Assembly: GCA_013398295.1 (NCBI GenBank)
Contig: VZSF01006829.1
Coordinates: 124,001 to 188,000 of the forward strand
DNA: 64,000 bases
From: Chionis minor
Lineage: Eukaryota; Chordata; Aves; Charadriiformes; Chionididae
Direction of reading: 5' to 3'
The notes under the pieces are model-generated. The model had not been told where the DNA came from. It saw nothing but the letters and a program-made list of their open reading frames with translations, and did not search any database. Shown here one piece after another: positions 37,275 through 51,269 of the stretch. The translations under genes were made by a program, and so were the position numbers. Numbering within the stretch: the stretch's first letter is position 1; every line of letters starts with the position of its first letter.

Positions 37275-40232
37275 GTCAGTATTCCATATTTTATCCCGCT
37301 CTTCCAGAATTTTTGTGTTAAATGATGTAATCTTGTGATGAATGATCTGCTATGAATGATACTAATGGGCTGAATGATATGAGGGGCATTTCTAGCCTTT
37401 AAAAACAAGTGTGTAGCCCTTCACAAAGCAGTCTGTGGTCACAGTGCTTAAAATATGTAAGAAAGAGGAAAAAGAGAAGATTAGTAATGGAAACCATCAA
37501 AACAGCAAAGCACAGAACGTTGATAAAGGATGTGTATTACACTGTGGCATTCAGTCTTAGTTAAAATGTTCGGAGAGAGAGACATATTTATAGTGTTACT
37601 GGTCTTCAGAAAAACAGCAATGAAGAGCTATTTATCTTTTTTTTGCTAATTAGTTTATATAGCTGAGTTCATTACCACCATTATCAGTCTTTCAGAACTG
37701 TCAAAGTAAGGTTAGTGGGGTTCAAAGTGGTCCAAATCTGCAGACACTGAAAGTGTTTCGTGAAGGTCAGTGGGACTTGGTGTATACCCAGAGCTTTGAG
37801 ATCAATTCTGATCTGGTGATCGTTACCACCGACCTTCACACTCGAAGAATCATACAATAGTTTGGGTTGGAAGGGACCTTTAAGGGTCATCTAGTCCAGC
37901 CCCCTGCGATGAGCAGGTGTACCTTCAACTAGATCAGGTTGCTCAGAGCCCCGTCCAACCTGACCTTGAATATTTCCAGGGATGGGACATCTACCACCTC
38001 TCTGGGTACCTGTTCTAGTGTTTCACCACCGTCATTGTAAAAAATTTCTTCCTTATCTAGTTTAAATCTACCTTCTTTTAGTTTAAAACCATTACCCCTT
38101 GTCCTGGCAAAACAGGTCCTGCTAAAAAGCCTGTCCCCATCTTTCTTATAAGCCCCCTTTAAGTATTGAAAGGCTGCTCTAAGGTCTCCCCAGAGCCTTC
38201 TCTTCTCCAGGCTGAGAACTCTCTCAGCCTTTCTTCACAGGGGAGGTGTTCCCTTCCTCTGGTCGTTTTTGTGGCCCTCCTCTGGACCTGCTCCAACAGG
38301 TCCATGTCTTTCATGTGCTGAGGGCTCCAGAGCTGGATGCAGGACTCCGGTCTCACTAGAGCAGAGGGACAGCATCACCTCCCTCAACCTGCTGGCCACG
38401 TTTCTTTTGATACAGCCCAGGACGTGGTTGCCTCATGTCCAGCTTTTCACCCAGGAGGACCCCCAAGTCCTTCTCCTCAGGGCTGCTCTCAAGTCCTTCA
38501 TCCCCCGGCCTGTATTGATACTGAGGTTGCCCCAACCCAGGTGCAGGACCCTGCACTTGACCTTGTTGAACCTCATGAGGTTCACGTGGGCCTGCTTCTT
38601 GAGCTTGTCCAGGTCTCTCCTTGTGATAGGTGTTCATACTGCAGTTTTTGAGTAAAATTAGTGTTATTCCTTATAGTCACCTAAATGTTGGTATTCCAGA
38701 TGTGCTAGTGTGCTGTTTTTCCACTGTTTTTCCTTTAGCAGCTGGGTGTATTTGGGGTCCTATCAAATCTGGTGGAGCTACTTTTAGTGAAAGAACTTGG
38801 TGTTTCTTGGGTGGTTTTTTCCTGCCTGTTTTTTTTTGTTCCTGTTCTTATTCTCTGAGATTTAAACTCAAGAAATGCAGTGAGAGGTAGAGATTGGGGA
38901 GCTGATACTTAACGTTACAGAGAGCAGTTCTAGTCTTGTTAACCACCCTTGGGCTGAGAGTTTTATTTTTTTTTCAGGTTCCTGAGGCAGGGGGGCATTA
39001 CAGTGATATTTTTTAAGTGGAAATTTTAAACTGGTTAGAGCTGATGGTAATGTTAGAGGGGATTTTAAAGGAGAATTGTTTGAGTTGTGCTAGGTATGGG
39101 ATGGGAGGCTGAAATGAGGAAGGGGGTGGGGACAGGGCTTTTAGAGGAGGCAATATAGAGAAGGGATGTGGTCATACAGATGCTCAGATAGTATTATCCT
39201 ATTTGTCATCCATTTTGTAAGCTAAGTGTGATAATATTGGTGGTTGTTAATGTTTTAAAATGACAAAGTAACACCCTGAAAGACCCTTGTTTGCTTTGCT
39301 TATTTGCTGTCATTTTGCTAAGTTTGAGTACTCCTACACTAAAGCTGAGATTGTCAGTGTCAAGAAAAGTAGCCTTTCTGAAAATTCTGTTTTAATTTGG
39401 CACTTAATAGCAGAAGTGTTTATCTTTCCTCTGAGGTGGAAATCTCCAAAAAACTTCAGAGATTTTTTTTCAGGGTGAGATGGGGATAAAACCCAGAGTT
39501 TGCTCACGGTTTCTGTCTTGGCATCAGGAGGAGGGGGATGCCTTTTGCTGGGTAAGGCAGCCTGCCACCTGCATGGGTGAGCAGGACCTGGGAGCCAGGC
39601 GTCTCACAAACACCCCTGTCTGCCAGAGAAGCAGCCACAAAGCTGAGGACCTTCTTAATGTGGACTGCCAAGAGCCAGGACCCTGAAAATGGAGAAACCT
39701 TCGGTTCTGTAGCATTTTGTTCAAATGGGAAGCCCCTGGAGACTGCACTGGGGAGCTGAGAGCAGCAATTCACCTGTTCCTGCAACAGACTGAATCCTCC
39801 GGAATCAGCACTTTCCAAGGGAAGGGCGTCCCATCAGAAAACTTCTCCAGACCCTAAATTACATCTGGTGTTTGTTTATTTTAGAGTATGTTTTTCATGG
39901 GGGCCCAGTGTCTCAAAACCCACTCTTACGCTAAATCCTTACACCTGCCTATTTGAAAAGAAGACTTTGCTGCTTCTTTGAAAGGAAAAATTACTTTTTC
40001 TTTTCTTGCCGTGGAAAAATGCCACTATAACAGCTTCAAGCTGTGACTGATGAGTGCTAAGTTTGTTTGTGAACACAGTCCTCTCAAGTACATAGATCAA
40101 ATCTATGGGCCACAGCTTCAGGAGGTGTGTTTGTACGCTCTCAGAAGCAGCCAGTAAATAACAATAGACTCTTGGTGCCAAGTGACAGGAACAGGGATGA
40201 TAAATAGCCACTTTCTCTTCTTGTTTCTTTAG
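37275..40232 (+). other. GAB1: GAB1 intron 4 (2,958 bp)
   Basis: GT-AG intron (gtcagt ... cttgtttctttag). About a quarter of it is an antisense CR1 LINE fragment at 37845-38626. The remainder is unremarkable, including a moderately GC-richer patch near 39.5-39.8 kb whose overlapping open frames on both strands resemble no protein I know. Confidence 0.93.
37845..38626 (-). mobile_element. CR1 LINE, 5'-truncated, antisense to GAB1
   Basis: Read on the minus strand, this is the 3' end of a chicken-repeat-1 LINE. The + strand starts agaatcatacaatag (reverse of the attctatg-type terminal repeat), then gggttggaagggaccttt and tagatcaggttgctcagagcc. It continues through ttaaaaccattaccccttgtcc, ggtctccccagagccttctcttctccaggctga and tgtggccctcctctggacctgctccaa, up to gttgaacctcatgaggttca. 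The minus strand keeps pieces of the reverse-transcriptase ORF end (for example [16 protein letters not shown] at about 38265-38320) but is broken by small deletions and frameshifts. Against typical avian copies as I remember them, several short internal segments are missing, notably near 38345-38365 and 38430. Moderate divergence points to insertion within bird evolution. Confidence 0.93.
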
Positions 40233-40318
40233 AAATTAGTTCTCAAGACTGTTATGATATTCCACGAACGTTTCCGAATGACAGATCTAATTCATTGGAG
40301 GGCTTCCATAACCACTTT
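40233..40318 (+). CDS. GAB1: GAB1 coding exon 5 (86 nt)
   Basis: A small exon encoding about residues 396-424: [20 protein letters not shown] through FHNHF. It carries the sixth YxxP motif, YDIP at Tyr403 (human Tyr406), another CRK/PLC-gamma SH2 docking site. The first two bases complete a Glu codon begun by exon 4. The acceptor is gtttctttag, and the donor is CTTT|gtaagt, leaving phase 0. The start EISSQ differs from the human DASSQ as I recall it, which is a conservative drift at an exon edge. Confidence 0.96.
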
Positions 40319-40531
40319 GTAAGTATGAGCTGATCTGATGAGAGGCAACAGTGATGATGCTTGAATGCGCTTTGTTCCTGTGTTAAAAAAAAAGCATGCT
40401 GTACAGTGTTTGTGATTTTTTTCAGTTTCAGTAGCGTGTATTAATCTGAGTAGATTAGGTTTAAAAAACTCATATTATTCACAGCTGATTGCATAACTTA
40501 TTTTGTTAAAGGAAATATATGTTAATTCTAG
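40319..40531 (+). other. GAB1: GAB1 intron 5 (213 bp)
   Basis: A short GT-AG intron in phase 0. Although its length is a multiple of three, the fifth codon is a stop (tga), so retention would end the protein just after exon 5. The acceptor tract (atatatgttaattctag) is poor in pyrimidines. Confidence 0.95.
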
Positions 40532-40835
40532 AAAAACAGAAGCATGTTGACAGTGGGAAGTCTTTCAAGTGAAGAACTAGATGAAAATTATGTCCCAATG
40601 AATCCCAACTCTCCTCCACGACAGCATTCCAGCAGCTTCACTGAACCCATCCAGGAAACAAACTATGTACCAATGACACCAGGCACGTTTGATTTTCCGT
40701 TATTTGGAAAGCAAGTCCCTCCTCCTGCTCACATGGGTTTCAGGTCCAGTCCAAAGACTCCTCCCAGACGGTCAGTACCTGTTGCAGAATGTGAGCCGCC
40801 ACCAGTGGATCGGAACCTCAAACCAGACAGAAAAG
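40532..40835 (+). CDS. GAB1: GAB1 coding exon 6, PI3K and MET binding region (304 nt)
   Basis: This exon encodes about residues 425-525 plus one base. It starts [20 protein letters not shown]. Two YVPM motifs (Tyr444 and Tyr469; human 447 and 472) are consensus docking sites for the SH2 domains of the PI3K p85 subunit. The Pro-rich block [19 protein letters not shown] lies in the region that binds the MET receptor directly. [12 protein letters not shown] near the end fits the atypical PxxxRxxKP GRB2 SH3 site. The start is set by acceptor ttctag at 40529-40531; this gives KNRSM where human has KVKNV. The donor is AAAG|gtgagg (phase 1). The open frame runs 18 nt further into intron 6 and is not exonic there. 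Confidence 0.96.
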
Positions 40836-43800
40836 GTGAGGAAAATGTCCAATAGAAGTTGATTTTTTTATTACCTAAGAAAATAACATAGCTCTCCCAA
40901 CTTCTTATTAGCAGAAAACTAGCATGTTTTTAGAAGTTGTAGCAAAATAATTTTTATCCTAAGAGATAGCCGTAACACAGAGGAATCCTAGGATTATTTT
41001 AAACAGTATTAAAACGTCACGATAACAATGCCAAATGCAAGCATAGGTTTAAATTTTATTGCTGTAGTTACTAATGAAAAAATGACACAGAATTGCTAAC
41101 ACTCAGAACTGTGAGTTTTAGTCCTTATACACAGAAGACAGCTAGCCAACTTGTGATGGAGAGAACGCGCACAAGGCATTGGGTTGAATACGAATTTATA
41201 GCCATAACAGTGCTTGGTACAGGATCAGTACGCATTTTCATTGTATGAAGTAAAAGTTAAAAATAACTTATCTAGCTATCTTAGGTATTTGCTTTTGATG
41301 TAAACATTGTTAGAAGAAATTATTACAACAAGAATGAGTTGTATATTGTGCTGCTTTTTTAGTCATAGTCAAAGTATGCAACGGTCTTACAAACATAGAA
41401 TAATTCTTACAAATGTGTTCAAATGAAGGAAGAATTAGGTTGAAGAAATAGTGTTTACTAGTAAGTAAGTAAAGTCCTCATTTCAGTCTGTAAAAGCAAG
41501 GAAAATCACTTGGTGTTGGAGCTGCTGAATGCTTAAGTGTTAGTGACCTCATGGGGTGGTCATAGGAAGGTGTTTAACATGTGGTCTCTGAAGTTCCCAT
41601 ATATATTTTCCTTGGGATCCAAATGGGAGGAGGGAACTCTCAAGATAGCTTGCTTTATCACAGGAAGCTAAGTGTCATGCTTGTACTGAAATTTGTATAA
41701 ACTGTAGTAGGCGAAATTTTCCTTGCCTTCATGGAATGTGGTAGAGTAAACAAAATTATAAAGCAAAAGGAAAACTAGCTTTGCGTGGAAATATTTTAAA
41801 CTGTTGAATGTGTGGAAGATGACTGTTACGAGTCTGAGGAAGCTACAATAACTTCAATTACAAAATTGAAAAAAAAAAGAAAATCCCAAATTTTTAGACG
41901 GCCCCTTCAAAGCAATCCTATGAATCTCTCAAATCTTGTGCTTTTACTGGGTTTACTTTTCCTTAAAATAAGGATTATTTGGGTGACTGCTGTTCTTAAG
42001 AAATGAAGAAGATACTGTTGTGATGTGTCTGTAAGAGATACTTGTATAAAGAATCCCTAATAAATAGCTTAGGCTTTACAGTTAATCTAAAATGTTTTAT
42101 CAGTCAGCCTACCGAAACACAGGTAAATGCTAAAGGAACTTATTTCCCTACTACCTAGTTTTTCCAGACAAGATAACTAACTTTCTTGTAGAAGTGGGAA
42201 CTGCAGAACATTAGGTCAAATGTCTGCGTTATTTTGTGTTCAAGTCCTGTTTTTAAAGTTATGTGCTTGAAAAATTAGTATTTACACTGAGAATGGCTGA
42301 CTTTGTTTTGGGGAAAACTCGATGGCAAATGTTCAGATGATTCAAAATATCCACTAACTAAACCTTTAAATTAGTACTTTTACCACTAAGTGAAAATAGC
42401 CCGTAATTAAATGAAGTAGATAATATAATTATGATATAGCTGATCTCAGTGTGAAATGGGAAGTACCACATCTCGTTCTCGCTGTCCATCATCAGAAAAC
42501 GAGTCATGGCCTTTTTCAAGACCTTGGCGCTCTGTTTGTGTCTAATTGTTTCCATGTTACCAGACGGTAGTTTTGTTTAGTTCATAAGAAATACTGGACA
42601 GTAACAAATTAATGAAAGCTGATACTGGAAAATATTCTGAAAATAAACACTGAGCTGCTTTAACATATTTTCCCTGACTGGCCAGTTTGTATATTTTACT
42701 GATAAAATGTTTGGCCTTCAAGAGTAGCAAATTTCTGTGTTGAAAAGCTTCTCACTTTTGCTGTTGGCAGTGCAAAGCAGTTGCACAGATGTCTGCTGGG
42801 GCATGTCTCTCTTCTTCAAATTGAATTAGTGTTTCACATTCTAGAAGTGGCATGTGGAGCTCCTGCTTTGCTCCTGTCCTCAAATCCTTTACAGCTAGAA
42901 AGACCTACCTAACATCAGGGAAAAGATTTTTAGATGTACTAACATACCTCTTAATGAGTGTAGAGCGACTGTGTGTAATTTCTGCCAGACTTTTAGAAGC
43001 TATTATCACTGTAAAATAATATGATTATTAATCTAATTTAGAAGATAAAGTAATTCTAAAGTAGAACTGTCCCCAAAAGTAAATATTGTATAGTAAATGC
43101 TTAGGGGCTGGAAAAAAAACTTTCTGAAGATCTTGAGCTACCAAGAATGGTAATAATTCTGATTTATCACCAAGGATTTTTATCTTAGTAACACACATGG
43201 AGTGGCTCGCTCAAATTTTATCAAGTGTACTACTGCGAGTCTTCCATTGTTGTGAAGAGCAGATAGGATGATACATCAGGATGGTAATATATTCCCATAT
43301 TGGTAGTTGAGTTCTACATGCAAAAAACTCCTTCTGGAAATACCTTTGGGAAAACAAAACTGCAGTTCCTTTTGAATTAAAATAGGATAAAACTCTTGTT
43401 TTAGTGGACCCTGGCCTAAAACAAGCGTGTGCTTTATATTCTACAGTGTTGCTTTACCAGCTTTCAAATTCTTGTAGTAACTTCTATTATCAAGTTGTTT
43501 CTGCTTTTATAAATGCACTACAATGGTCTTCTGCTACAAATCAGTGCATAGACAGTACCAAATTGGCTGATATGTTCAATAAGACTTAGGCAGGCATAGA
43601 AAGGAAGGAAGGAAGCGGTACATAAAATAGTTACCTTCTGGGTATTGCTCCTTGAAATGTTTGCAGGGATTTATTTTGCCTTTGGTTCAAGAATTTCTGG
43701 TGTAGAGCACTGCGGCTTCTCCAAAAGATGGTGTTACTGCAGATGTCAGGTGTGTTGGTGATAATTCCTCCAGATATAGGAGGGCCCATCTCACGTTCTG

Positions 43801-46800
43801 TCTGAAGAAGCTGCTGTATTTTTTTTTTTTATTGGTTACAGATTGCTGCAAAAATAGCATTTGCACTGCCTCCAACTCACAATTCCTTTTTGGTAGCTGT
43901 CCCTGTTACTGAAAAATATCACCATCACCTTTCGCATGAGCGTTAGCTCTAGCTCAGTGATGTTTCTGTGTGGGCCAGGGGAGTTTATGTTCAGCGATAA
44001 AAATGAGTTTGACAAAGAAAATAGTGCAGTGAAGCTAGCACGTAAAGAAAGAATGCACTGCTTTTTGTTGTCAAATGTATATGCTGAGCATCTCCTCTAT
44101 TTTACTTTGGTTTAAGGGCTTACTGCTTCCAGGCAGTATAGTTTGACACGGGTAGAAAATGGAGGGCTTGGTGATGGCAGCGGCCATTCTGTTGCACGTA
44201 GCCTGCTCTCTCTGGTTCTGTTTTATAAACCTGAGATAAAACACATACACAGTAACTTCTGGTTCTGCTGTTTTTGAAGAATAATGTGCCAGGCTGCAGG
44301 GATCCGGCAGTCTGTCTGTCAGCAGCAGTGACTGCAACACGTGTGTCTTCACAGCTCTCATACAAGCACCTGACCTTCTGGATAATTTATTAAATAGTTA
44401 AAATTCTCCAAATTCTTAAGAGTAGGTAAAGTTATGTAGCACCTGTGACAGAAGACCGAGTTGTGGGCAATCAATAACATGGGTAAACTAAATGTAGGTA
44501 ATAAATAGGTCTAAAATTCACTAAAATACGTGCACATTCTTTTGAGGGAGGTACCTGTGCACCCCTGCTGTGAGAGCCTGAGGCTCTCCAGTCTTCCCAC
44601 CTGCAGGAGTAGCCTGAGCCAGGAGCCATGGGGAGTTTTTTCCACCAGTTTCTAGAAGAGCTTTGTTTTAGAAAATGGGTTAAAAAAATAATAACTTTTT
44701 TTAAAAAAAACCAAACATATACAGGCTTGATGACACTACATTTTCATGTAGTTTCATTTTTCTAGCTCACAGCTGCTTCTGTAAATGCGGGGAGCTTCCA
44801 GTACTTTCTGGAAGTCTTGAAAGTAATTTCAAAACATGGTGTTGGCTTCCTGCCCCAATAACTTGAATCAAAGCGCTTTACTATTTCTTTAGAGAAGCAT
44901 ACCAAAAGGTAAGTGATATATTGCTTGGGAAAAAATGGAGAACGTTTGGCCAGGTGCTTTTCTGCATTCACCTGTAACTGAATGACAAAAATAATCTCTT
45001 TTTTAATTTGGGATTTTTTTCAGGGTGCTGTTTCTTTTATTATAAAGAACCATTTCCTATCCTGATTTTGTATTTCTGCTTTTTGGCTGCTTTAGCTTGC
45101 CGTGGTTGCATGTAGTTGTGATGCTAAATTGGGAGCATTCTTGCGAGCAAAAAGTTTCAAGCGGAAGAAATACTGCATCCATCCACGCAGTTGGGTCTTA
45201 TTCTCTGAATCATTCAAAGACTGTGGCTGGTTCTGCCACAGAGCGATTGCGTGATGTTTGTTTTGATAGCTACGTGTTCCTTCCTCAAAATACTGTTTAT
45301 CCAAGAAGGAGCAGTAGAATTAAAGGTGCCCAAATGCAATGAGTTGAAGACCCCCTAGATGGCTAAGGCAGCAATGAGCAGCCAGGTTCTCTTCTACTCC
45401 ACCTCCTCTTTTCCCTGGGGCTCTTCAAAATATCTGAAAAGGGTTGTGATACGAGGCAGTGGACCCTGTGATGTCCATCCTGGTGACAGCTTGCAGGACT
45501 GTGGTGAACATTTCGCCACTCCACAGGGAACCACTCTGTGTAGCGAGGCAGGTCCCAGGTGGCCGTGCTGGAAGTCCACAAGGAAGTTTTAAGGCTTGAC
45601 AGAGGTCTGTGAGTCTAGACGATCTTAATCTTCAGTGCAAACCTGACGTTAAGTCAGAGATCAAGGAAAGTGCATGGTGGAGAATACAAAGGGGCAGGGT
45701 ATGAATTGGGTTTTATAGGTCAGGAGGCAGCATTTGAGAGATGGGAGGGTGTCTGTGAGCCTCTGGGCATGATAATGACCCCCTCCTGCCCTGTGACTTC
45801 TGTCCAGGGGTAAAGGGGTGGGGTTTGTGATCTTAAAGCAAGGCTTTAAGACCAAACAGCAACAAAATTAAGATTTATGGGTTTTTAAATACTTGTTTAG
45901 AAGCTGCCCAGAAGGACTCATTATAGCTATGTAATATTTTGTGTGCGTGTACATCTTATCTGTAAAGTTTAGAGCTCTTAAGAACTACGTGCTGGCCATC
46001 TCGACTGACAAAACCTAGTTTTTCAGTATCCAAACCAAACAGTTAAGTCAATGATGGAATTGGTCATTGCAGAATTTAGTCCTTTAAAGTTTCAGTTTGG
46101 TGCTCTACTTACTGTAGCTTGGTAACTTCTCTTTTCTGAGGGGCAGCATGTCTCTGTACCAAAGTGGGGTTTTTTAATGTTCTAAAAAGAAATATGTGAA
46201 CCGTGGGCACATGGTCGAATTAACAATTCATGACCATGATGGAATGAAAATCATGAGTTAAATCTCAGGACTAAATGCTGATATATTTTTGTTGAAAGAT
46301 AAGCCTTTGGTAAAAAAAAATAAAAGGTGAAAATGCACTACGCTAGCTATTGGTCATTTTTGCCATCAGCCAAATAATCTGTGCAATCCAACCCAAAACT
46401 AGAACTGAAAAGCTAGTTTAAAATAATCTTGAATGCAATTAAAGTCTAACAATATTTGGGCAAATACAAGACCAATGGAACCAAGTCCATACAATTGCCT
46501 TTAAAAAGAGACTGCTGCTTGGCCCTGGTAATTTTCAGCTCCGCAAGTTGCAAGCCAGGGTTTAGAGACTGAGTGATGCACACGTTTCTTTTTATGCCAA
46601 GAAAATACAGTTACACCTTGAAAACAAGAAAACAAACAAAAGAAACCAAAGGAGGAGAAAAAAATTCTGATGGTATTGGGACTTGTGATTCTTTTAAAAA
46701 CGTTAAAAATTTGATCTCGTTGTTTTTCTCATAGATTTTTCTCATTTAAGATGTTACAAGACATAAATTTATGTGGTTAAACCACAAATGTGGGGATTGC

Positions 46801-49800
46801 TTATAAAAATGTGGCTGTATCTTCACCATGACTAATCATGAGCATCTCCCAAACAGATTAACTTTATAGAAAATTCCAATTTTCTTCATTTAAGAGCATA
46901 GGTCCACTTTGCAGAGGTAATTGTGTACAGAGCTTTCACATGGCCGGAAACTTCTGCCACATTCTGGCCCCCGTAGGACCCACTGTGATGCCTGTGGATG
47001 AACAGCATAATCACTCATTGTTGTAGTGTACTATGATGCCAAGCAGAGTAGGTAGTTGTTAAGGAAATTAAGAACCCTCATTAACCATGAAGTTAGTTAT
47101 AAATAGCCTAGTGAACAGTTTCCTTGTTAAATATTTACATGTTTGAGTGTCTTGAGTTGGACAGTGTGAACGTACTGCATGTCCTGATAGAGCAGGAGCA
47201 CCACACCATCCTGAAATAAAACTTCAGAGAAACAGTTAAGGCATTAGTGACAACAGGAGCTGATGTTGCTTTAAAAATAATAATAATTAGACACTGGCAA
47301 CACTGCAGTGTTCTATGCTATCATGATTGTCTTGTGTGTTCTTAAATAAAGGATCACTCACTTTCTCAGGCTTTAGGACAAGTAGGCATTGAAAAATTGT
47401 GAATGGTGATTTTAATCAGCAGCAAGAACTGAACTGTACATCTGTTGAAGAAGAAACTGTAATTTTCATGATCGCTTTTCTGAGCAGAAGTACTGTTCAT
47501 TTTGCTTTTAAGAAATCCATGCATTTAATCCTTCCATTTACTCTTGAAAGCTACACCTCCTGTTCATTCCATTTAGAACTTAAAAAAAAATATTTGGGGG
47601 GATGTTTTGATGCTTCCTCAGAGCTCCTAAAGCAGGCTGAATACAATTTCTTTTTTCAGCACATCCGGCCCCCCACCCCCCCCAAGCTCTAAAGACTTTA
47701 ATTTAGCTGAAAGTTACACTTCCACCATGGCTGTACTAAATTACTTCTACAAACCTTGTTTTTACTTAATAGTTTTAAATGAAATTTATATAGCTCCTTG
47801 CTATGATACATCAGTCCTTAACTTGCAGCTGTGACTTGTCTTACAAAACTTAGAAATAACAAATAATTTCAAGTAAAGATTTCATTTGGATGGCTGCGCC
47901 ACAGCTGCAAAGGAAGCTATGGTTTACTGGACATAATGGTTATAAAAAAATTAAACATACGAGTTTTCTGAAGGCAAACTGCGAGGCTTTCTCTGATACT
48001 AGTGGTAGAGATGGTAGTGTTGAACTCCAAAGATGCTAGGGAGACCAGAGAACACAGGTAATAACGACCTATTTTTTTTCTTCCCTCTGTACAATTTTTC
48101 TTTTCTTCCCTGAATGCTTAATGTCTTCTTAAGGAAACATAGATTTGTTATACATATTGTCATGCTTTTCCATTGGCTTTCTGGTAGGCTTAATATTAGG
48201 CTTAATTTTTCCAGTGAACAAGTTACATTCTGTGAGTTTTTTGTGTTTTGGTTTAAAAAAACAAAAGTGATCTCAAGTAGTATCCCTTGGACTTCATGAA
48301 TCTTACTGCAGCTTTAAACTACTAATCAATAAACACTCCAGAACACTGTACTTTGGTCTTAAAACACTGTCTTAGTTATTGAATGCTTTTAATTCATCAT
48401 GATTTGGGGGCTTTTTAAATACAGACATGAAGAGTTACTCGCAAATTAGAGCAGTCAAATAGTACTTGGATGATTAATAGCTTTGGTATTCTCTGAATAG
48501 TTTTTATGGCATTTGGCAAATATTTTATGAATACCAGTGAACCTTAGCTGTCAGATGCAGTTGGACTTACTTATAATCACATATTTTTTCCAATTCATTC
48601 TTAATTTCTGGAGCATTCAAAGTACCAGTGCTCTGCAAGAAGTTATTCTGAGAAGATAAAGATGTCTAAGGTAACTGGAGAGCTTCTCTTTAGATGACTG
48701 CTTTTTATATTTTATAATATTGACGAGTAAGTTGATTTCCATTTGTTTTTACTGTCCTAAAGAGATTGTAGTTATCACCATCCACGTGGTATCACTGGCC
48801 AGAACTAAGCACTTTATTGATATTCCTATTTGTTGCTGGATACGAGTATGGAAATGGATATGAATGTTGTATAACTAAATACATGTTTCTAATTAGAAGT
48901 ACCTTGGCAGGAAATAGTCTTAATAAAAACAGAGATGAAAAAGCAAATTCAGGATATTTGTACAGCTCTGTGCTGAAGACCATGTACTCGGGAATCAGAG
49001 TTCACAGGGGCGAGGAAGAGGAGGAAAGGGGGAGGTTATTCAGCAGAATTAAAAACCAAATAATAAACTTTGTGGCAGTGAGACAGGAAGCTTCAGCCTT
49101 GTTTTTTAAGGAAAAATCTACAGTGGTTCTGAGTACTGGAATTCTTGGACCTCGGTGCAAACTTCAGTTTCCTCTAACTACAGAGAAAAGGAGTAAAGAT
49201 GCTTATTTTTTAATGGAAATGGGAAATTGCTGTTAGTTATGCCTCTCTGAAAGTATTTTTGTGGATGCAGGGCACTTCTGTGGCTGGTTTTGCCTCTTGC
49301 TCTCCCCCTCCTATTCCAAGTAAAGTACTGCTGTAGCATTCCTGCGTCTGATCTCCTTGTCTCGTGAGGATTAGTCCTGTTGGCCAGGAAACGGCATTAA
49401 CAGATTGCACATTTCTTAAATTCTATGTCACATTAGTAGATTTACTGTAAAATTTTAAGCCCTAAATAACTGGTATTTGAGTAGCGCGTTGGCCTCTTTC
49501 GTGAGGATGTTTGCCATTTCCTGACGTAAAATCCCTTGCCAGCAAGCCATGGAGCAAGCAGGCAGGCAGAAAAGAAGCATTCTTAACAGAACTCTTGCTT
49601 AGTACTAGCGCTTCAAGGAGATAGCCTGAAAACAAATGAGGGTCATCAGTGAATGGCTCATGCTCAAAGACAAAAATGTTAAGACCCACCTATTCCGATA
49701 CAGGAATTTTCTGCAGTGCGATCCCTTCCCCCCCCCCAACTTTATATTCCAAGTATTTTGTGGAAAACGAGAAGAGAGAATACATTAGCCGATGGAAAAA

Positions 49801-51269
49801 CCAAAAGGATTTTCAGTTTAAACCATTATTTGAAAGAAACCCAAAGTTGTGAAATGGACTCTTTTCCTGATGACTTCTCAGACAAAGGCAGCATTGACAC
49901 CGAAATGCCAGGACCAGAATTCATGCCGTCTGAGTGCACTCTAACGCTAGATCCGTAATCGCTTGTTCTGCTTGGCAGTTTTTACAAGCAGCCGTTTGTT
50001 AGAAAAATAGACTTCATTAGTGATTTTTCAGCTCGGAGTGCCCTTGCACAGTATTCATCTGATAGAACGTGCAGAAGCTGAGCTTTCTCTCTCCTGGCTG
50101 CAGCACTTTGCATTTCACAGGTGGTGACTTGACTGAACAATGAAAATATCTAATTTTCACTTCTTGTTTGGTTGGTTTCACTTGCCATAATTTATTTGGG
50201 TTTTTTTTTTCCCCCCTGTAGGTTTGCATCCAGTGGTGTTGCAACACAATTTATTTCCTTTTAAAAAAATAAATAAACCTGTATTTTTTTAACCCGGACT
50301 TATTTTTCCCAGAATAGGCATCTAAGTTAGAAGCGTTGTTTTATGTGAGTGCCTAAACATTAGATGAGGTAAATTTGGGCCTGCGAGTCTAAACCAAGGG
50401 AAGTGTGGTCCTCAGTATTGCTGGTGCTGGAATGCTGTGTTGGAGCCAGGCTTCTCCGTAGAGACCTGCTGCCCTTCCACCTTCATGAAGCCGATGGGAA
50501 GAACGGTCCCATGACGCTTACCTTTAGTGATTATTTCTGAGCAGAACAGTAGTTGGAGACCAGTCTTTTGTATGGCTGTGAGGCACTTTCTCCTCCATGT
50601 TATATTCAACTAGGATGTGCTCCCAGAGAAAATCAGTGAGGTTACTTGGGAGCAGCACCAGGAATTTCAGTTGCGGTAAATAAAGTTCTAAAAAATAAGC
50701 ATTTCTGTTTACAGATCTGGCTTAAGATAGTGACAGAACTGTCAATTTTTAGATAAAGAATGACATAAAATTTCGGATGGATCTATTAAAAATATGTCTT
50801 TTGAGCAAGCAAGGGATATTATTAACGGCTTTCTGTGCTCTAGCTTGTGTTATTTTATCTTCTTTAATGAGCAAAAATGGAGTGGATGCATTCTGCACTA
50901 CAGACGCAATAAGTAACCTCAGTTTTGTGATTGTGATTTTCCCCTCCCATTTTCCTTTGCCTGGTGTCAGGTCTTTTCTGTTGCGGAGTATAAGCTCCTC
51001 AACAGAGATTAGGCCTTTTGGTTTTTGTTTTGTAGGGAAGGAAAAAAAAAACCCAAAACCCTGCACAAACATTTTAATTCTCTGTGACATATTAAACTAG
51101 AGGAATTGCATTACCCCGGCTGGTTGGTAGCAGCAAGCTGTTTTGCCACCAAATTAATTTAGGTTGAACAGTCTTTCAGCAGCAAGAGATGAAAGCTGAG
51201 TGAGTTTATTTTATGCTGGAACATTTTGTATGTTCTTGTCTGATGCAGAAGAGAAATATTATAGGGACC

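Noticed and set aside
37690..37840. Possible second old repeat abutting the CR1
   Set aside because: The phrase gtcagtgggacttgg recalls some sauropsid repeats but is too short and isolated to support a call.
38159..38637. Overlapping open frames on both strands at 38.2-38.6 kb
   Set aside because: All lie within the CR1 LINE fragment; the minus-strand frames are broken remnants of its reverse-transcriptase ORF, not genes.
45359..45592. Open frames on both strands near 45.4-45.6 kb suggesting a gene fragment or transposon
   Set aside because: A moderately GC-richer patch without stop codons; I could match it to neither a protein nor a repeat family.
48817..49236. 139-codon open frame on the + strand in intron 6
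   Set aside because: No recognisable domain or repeat-derived protein; no credible flanking splice sites in GAB1 phase were found.
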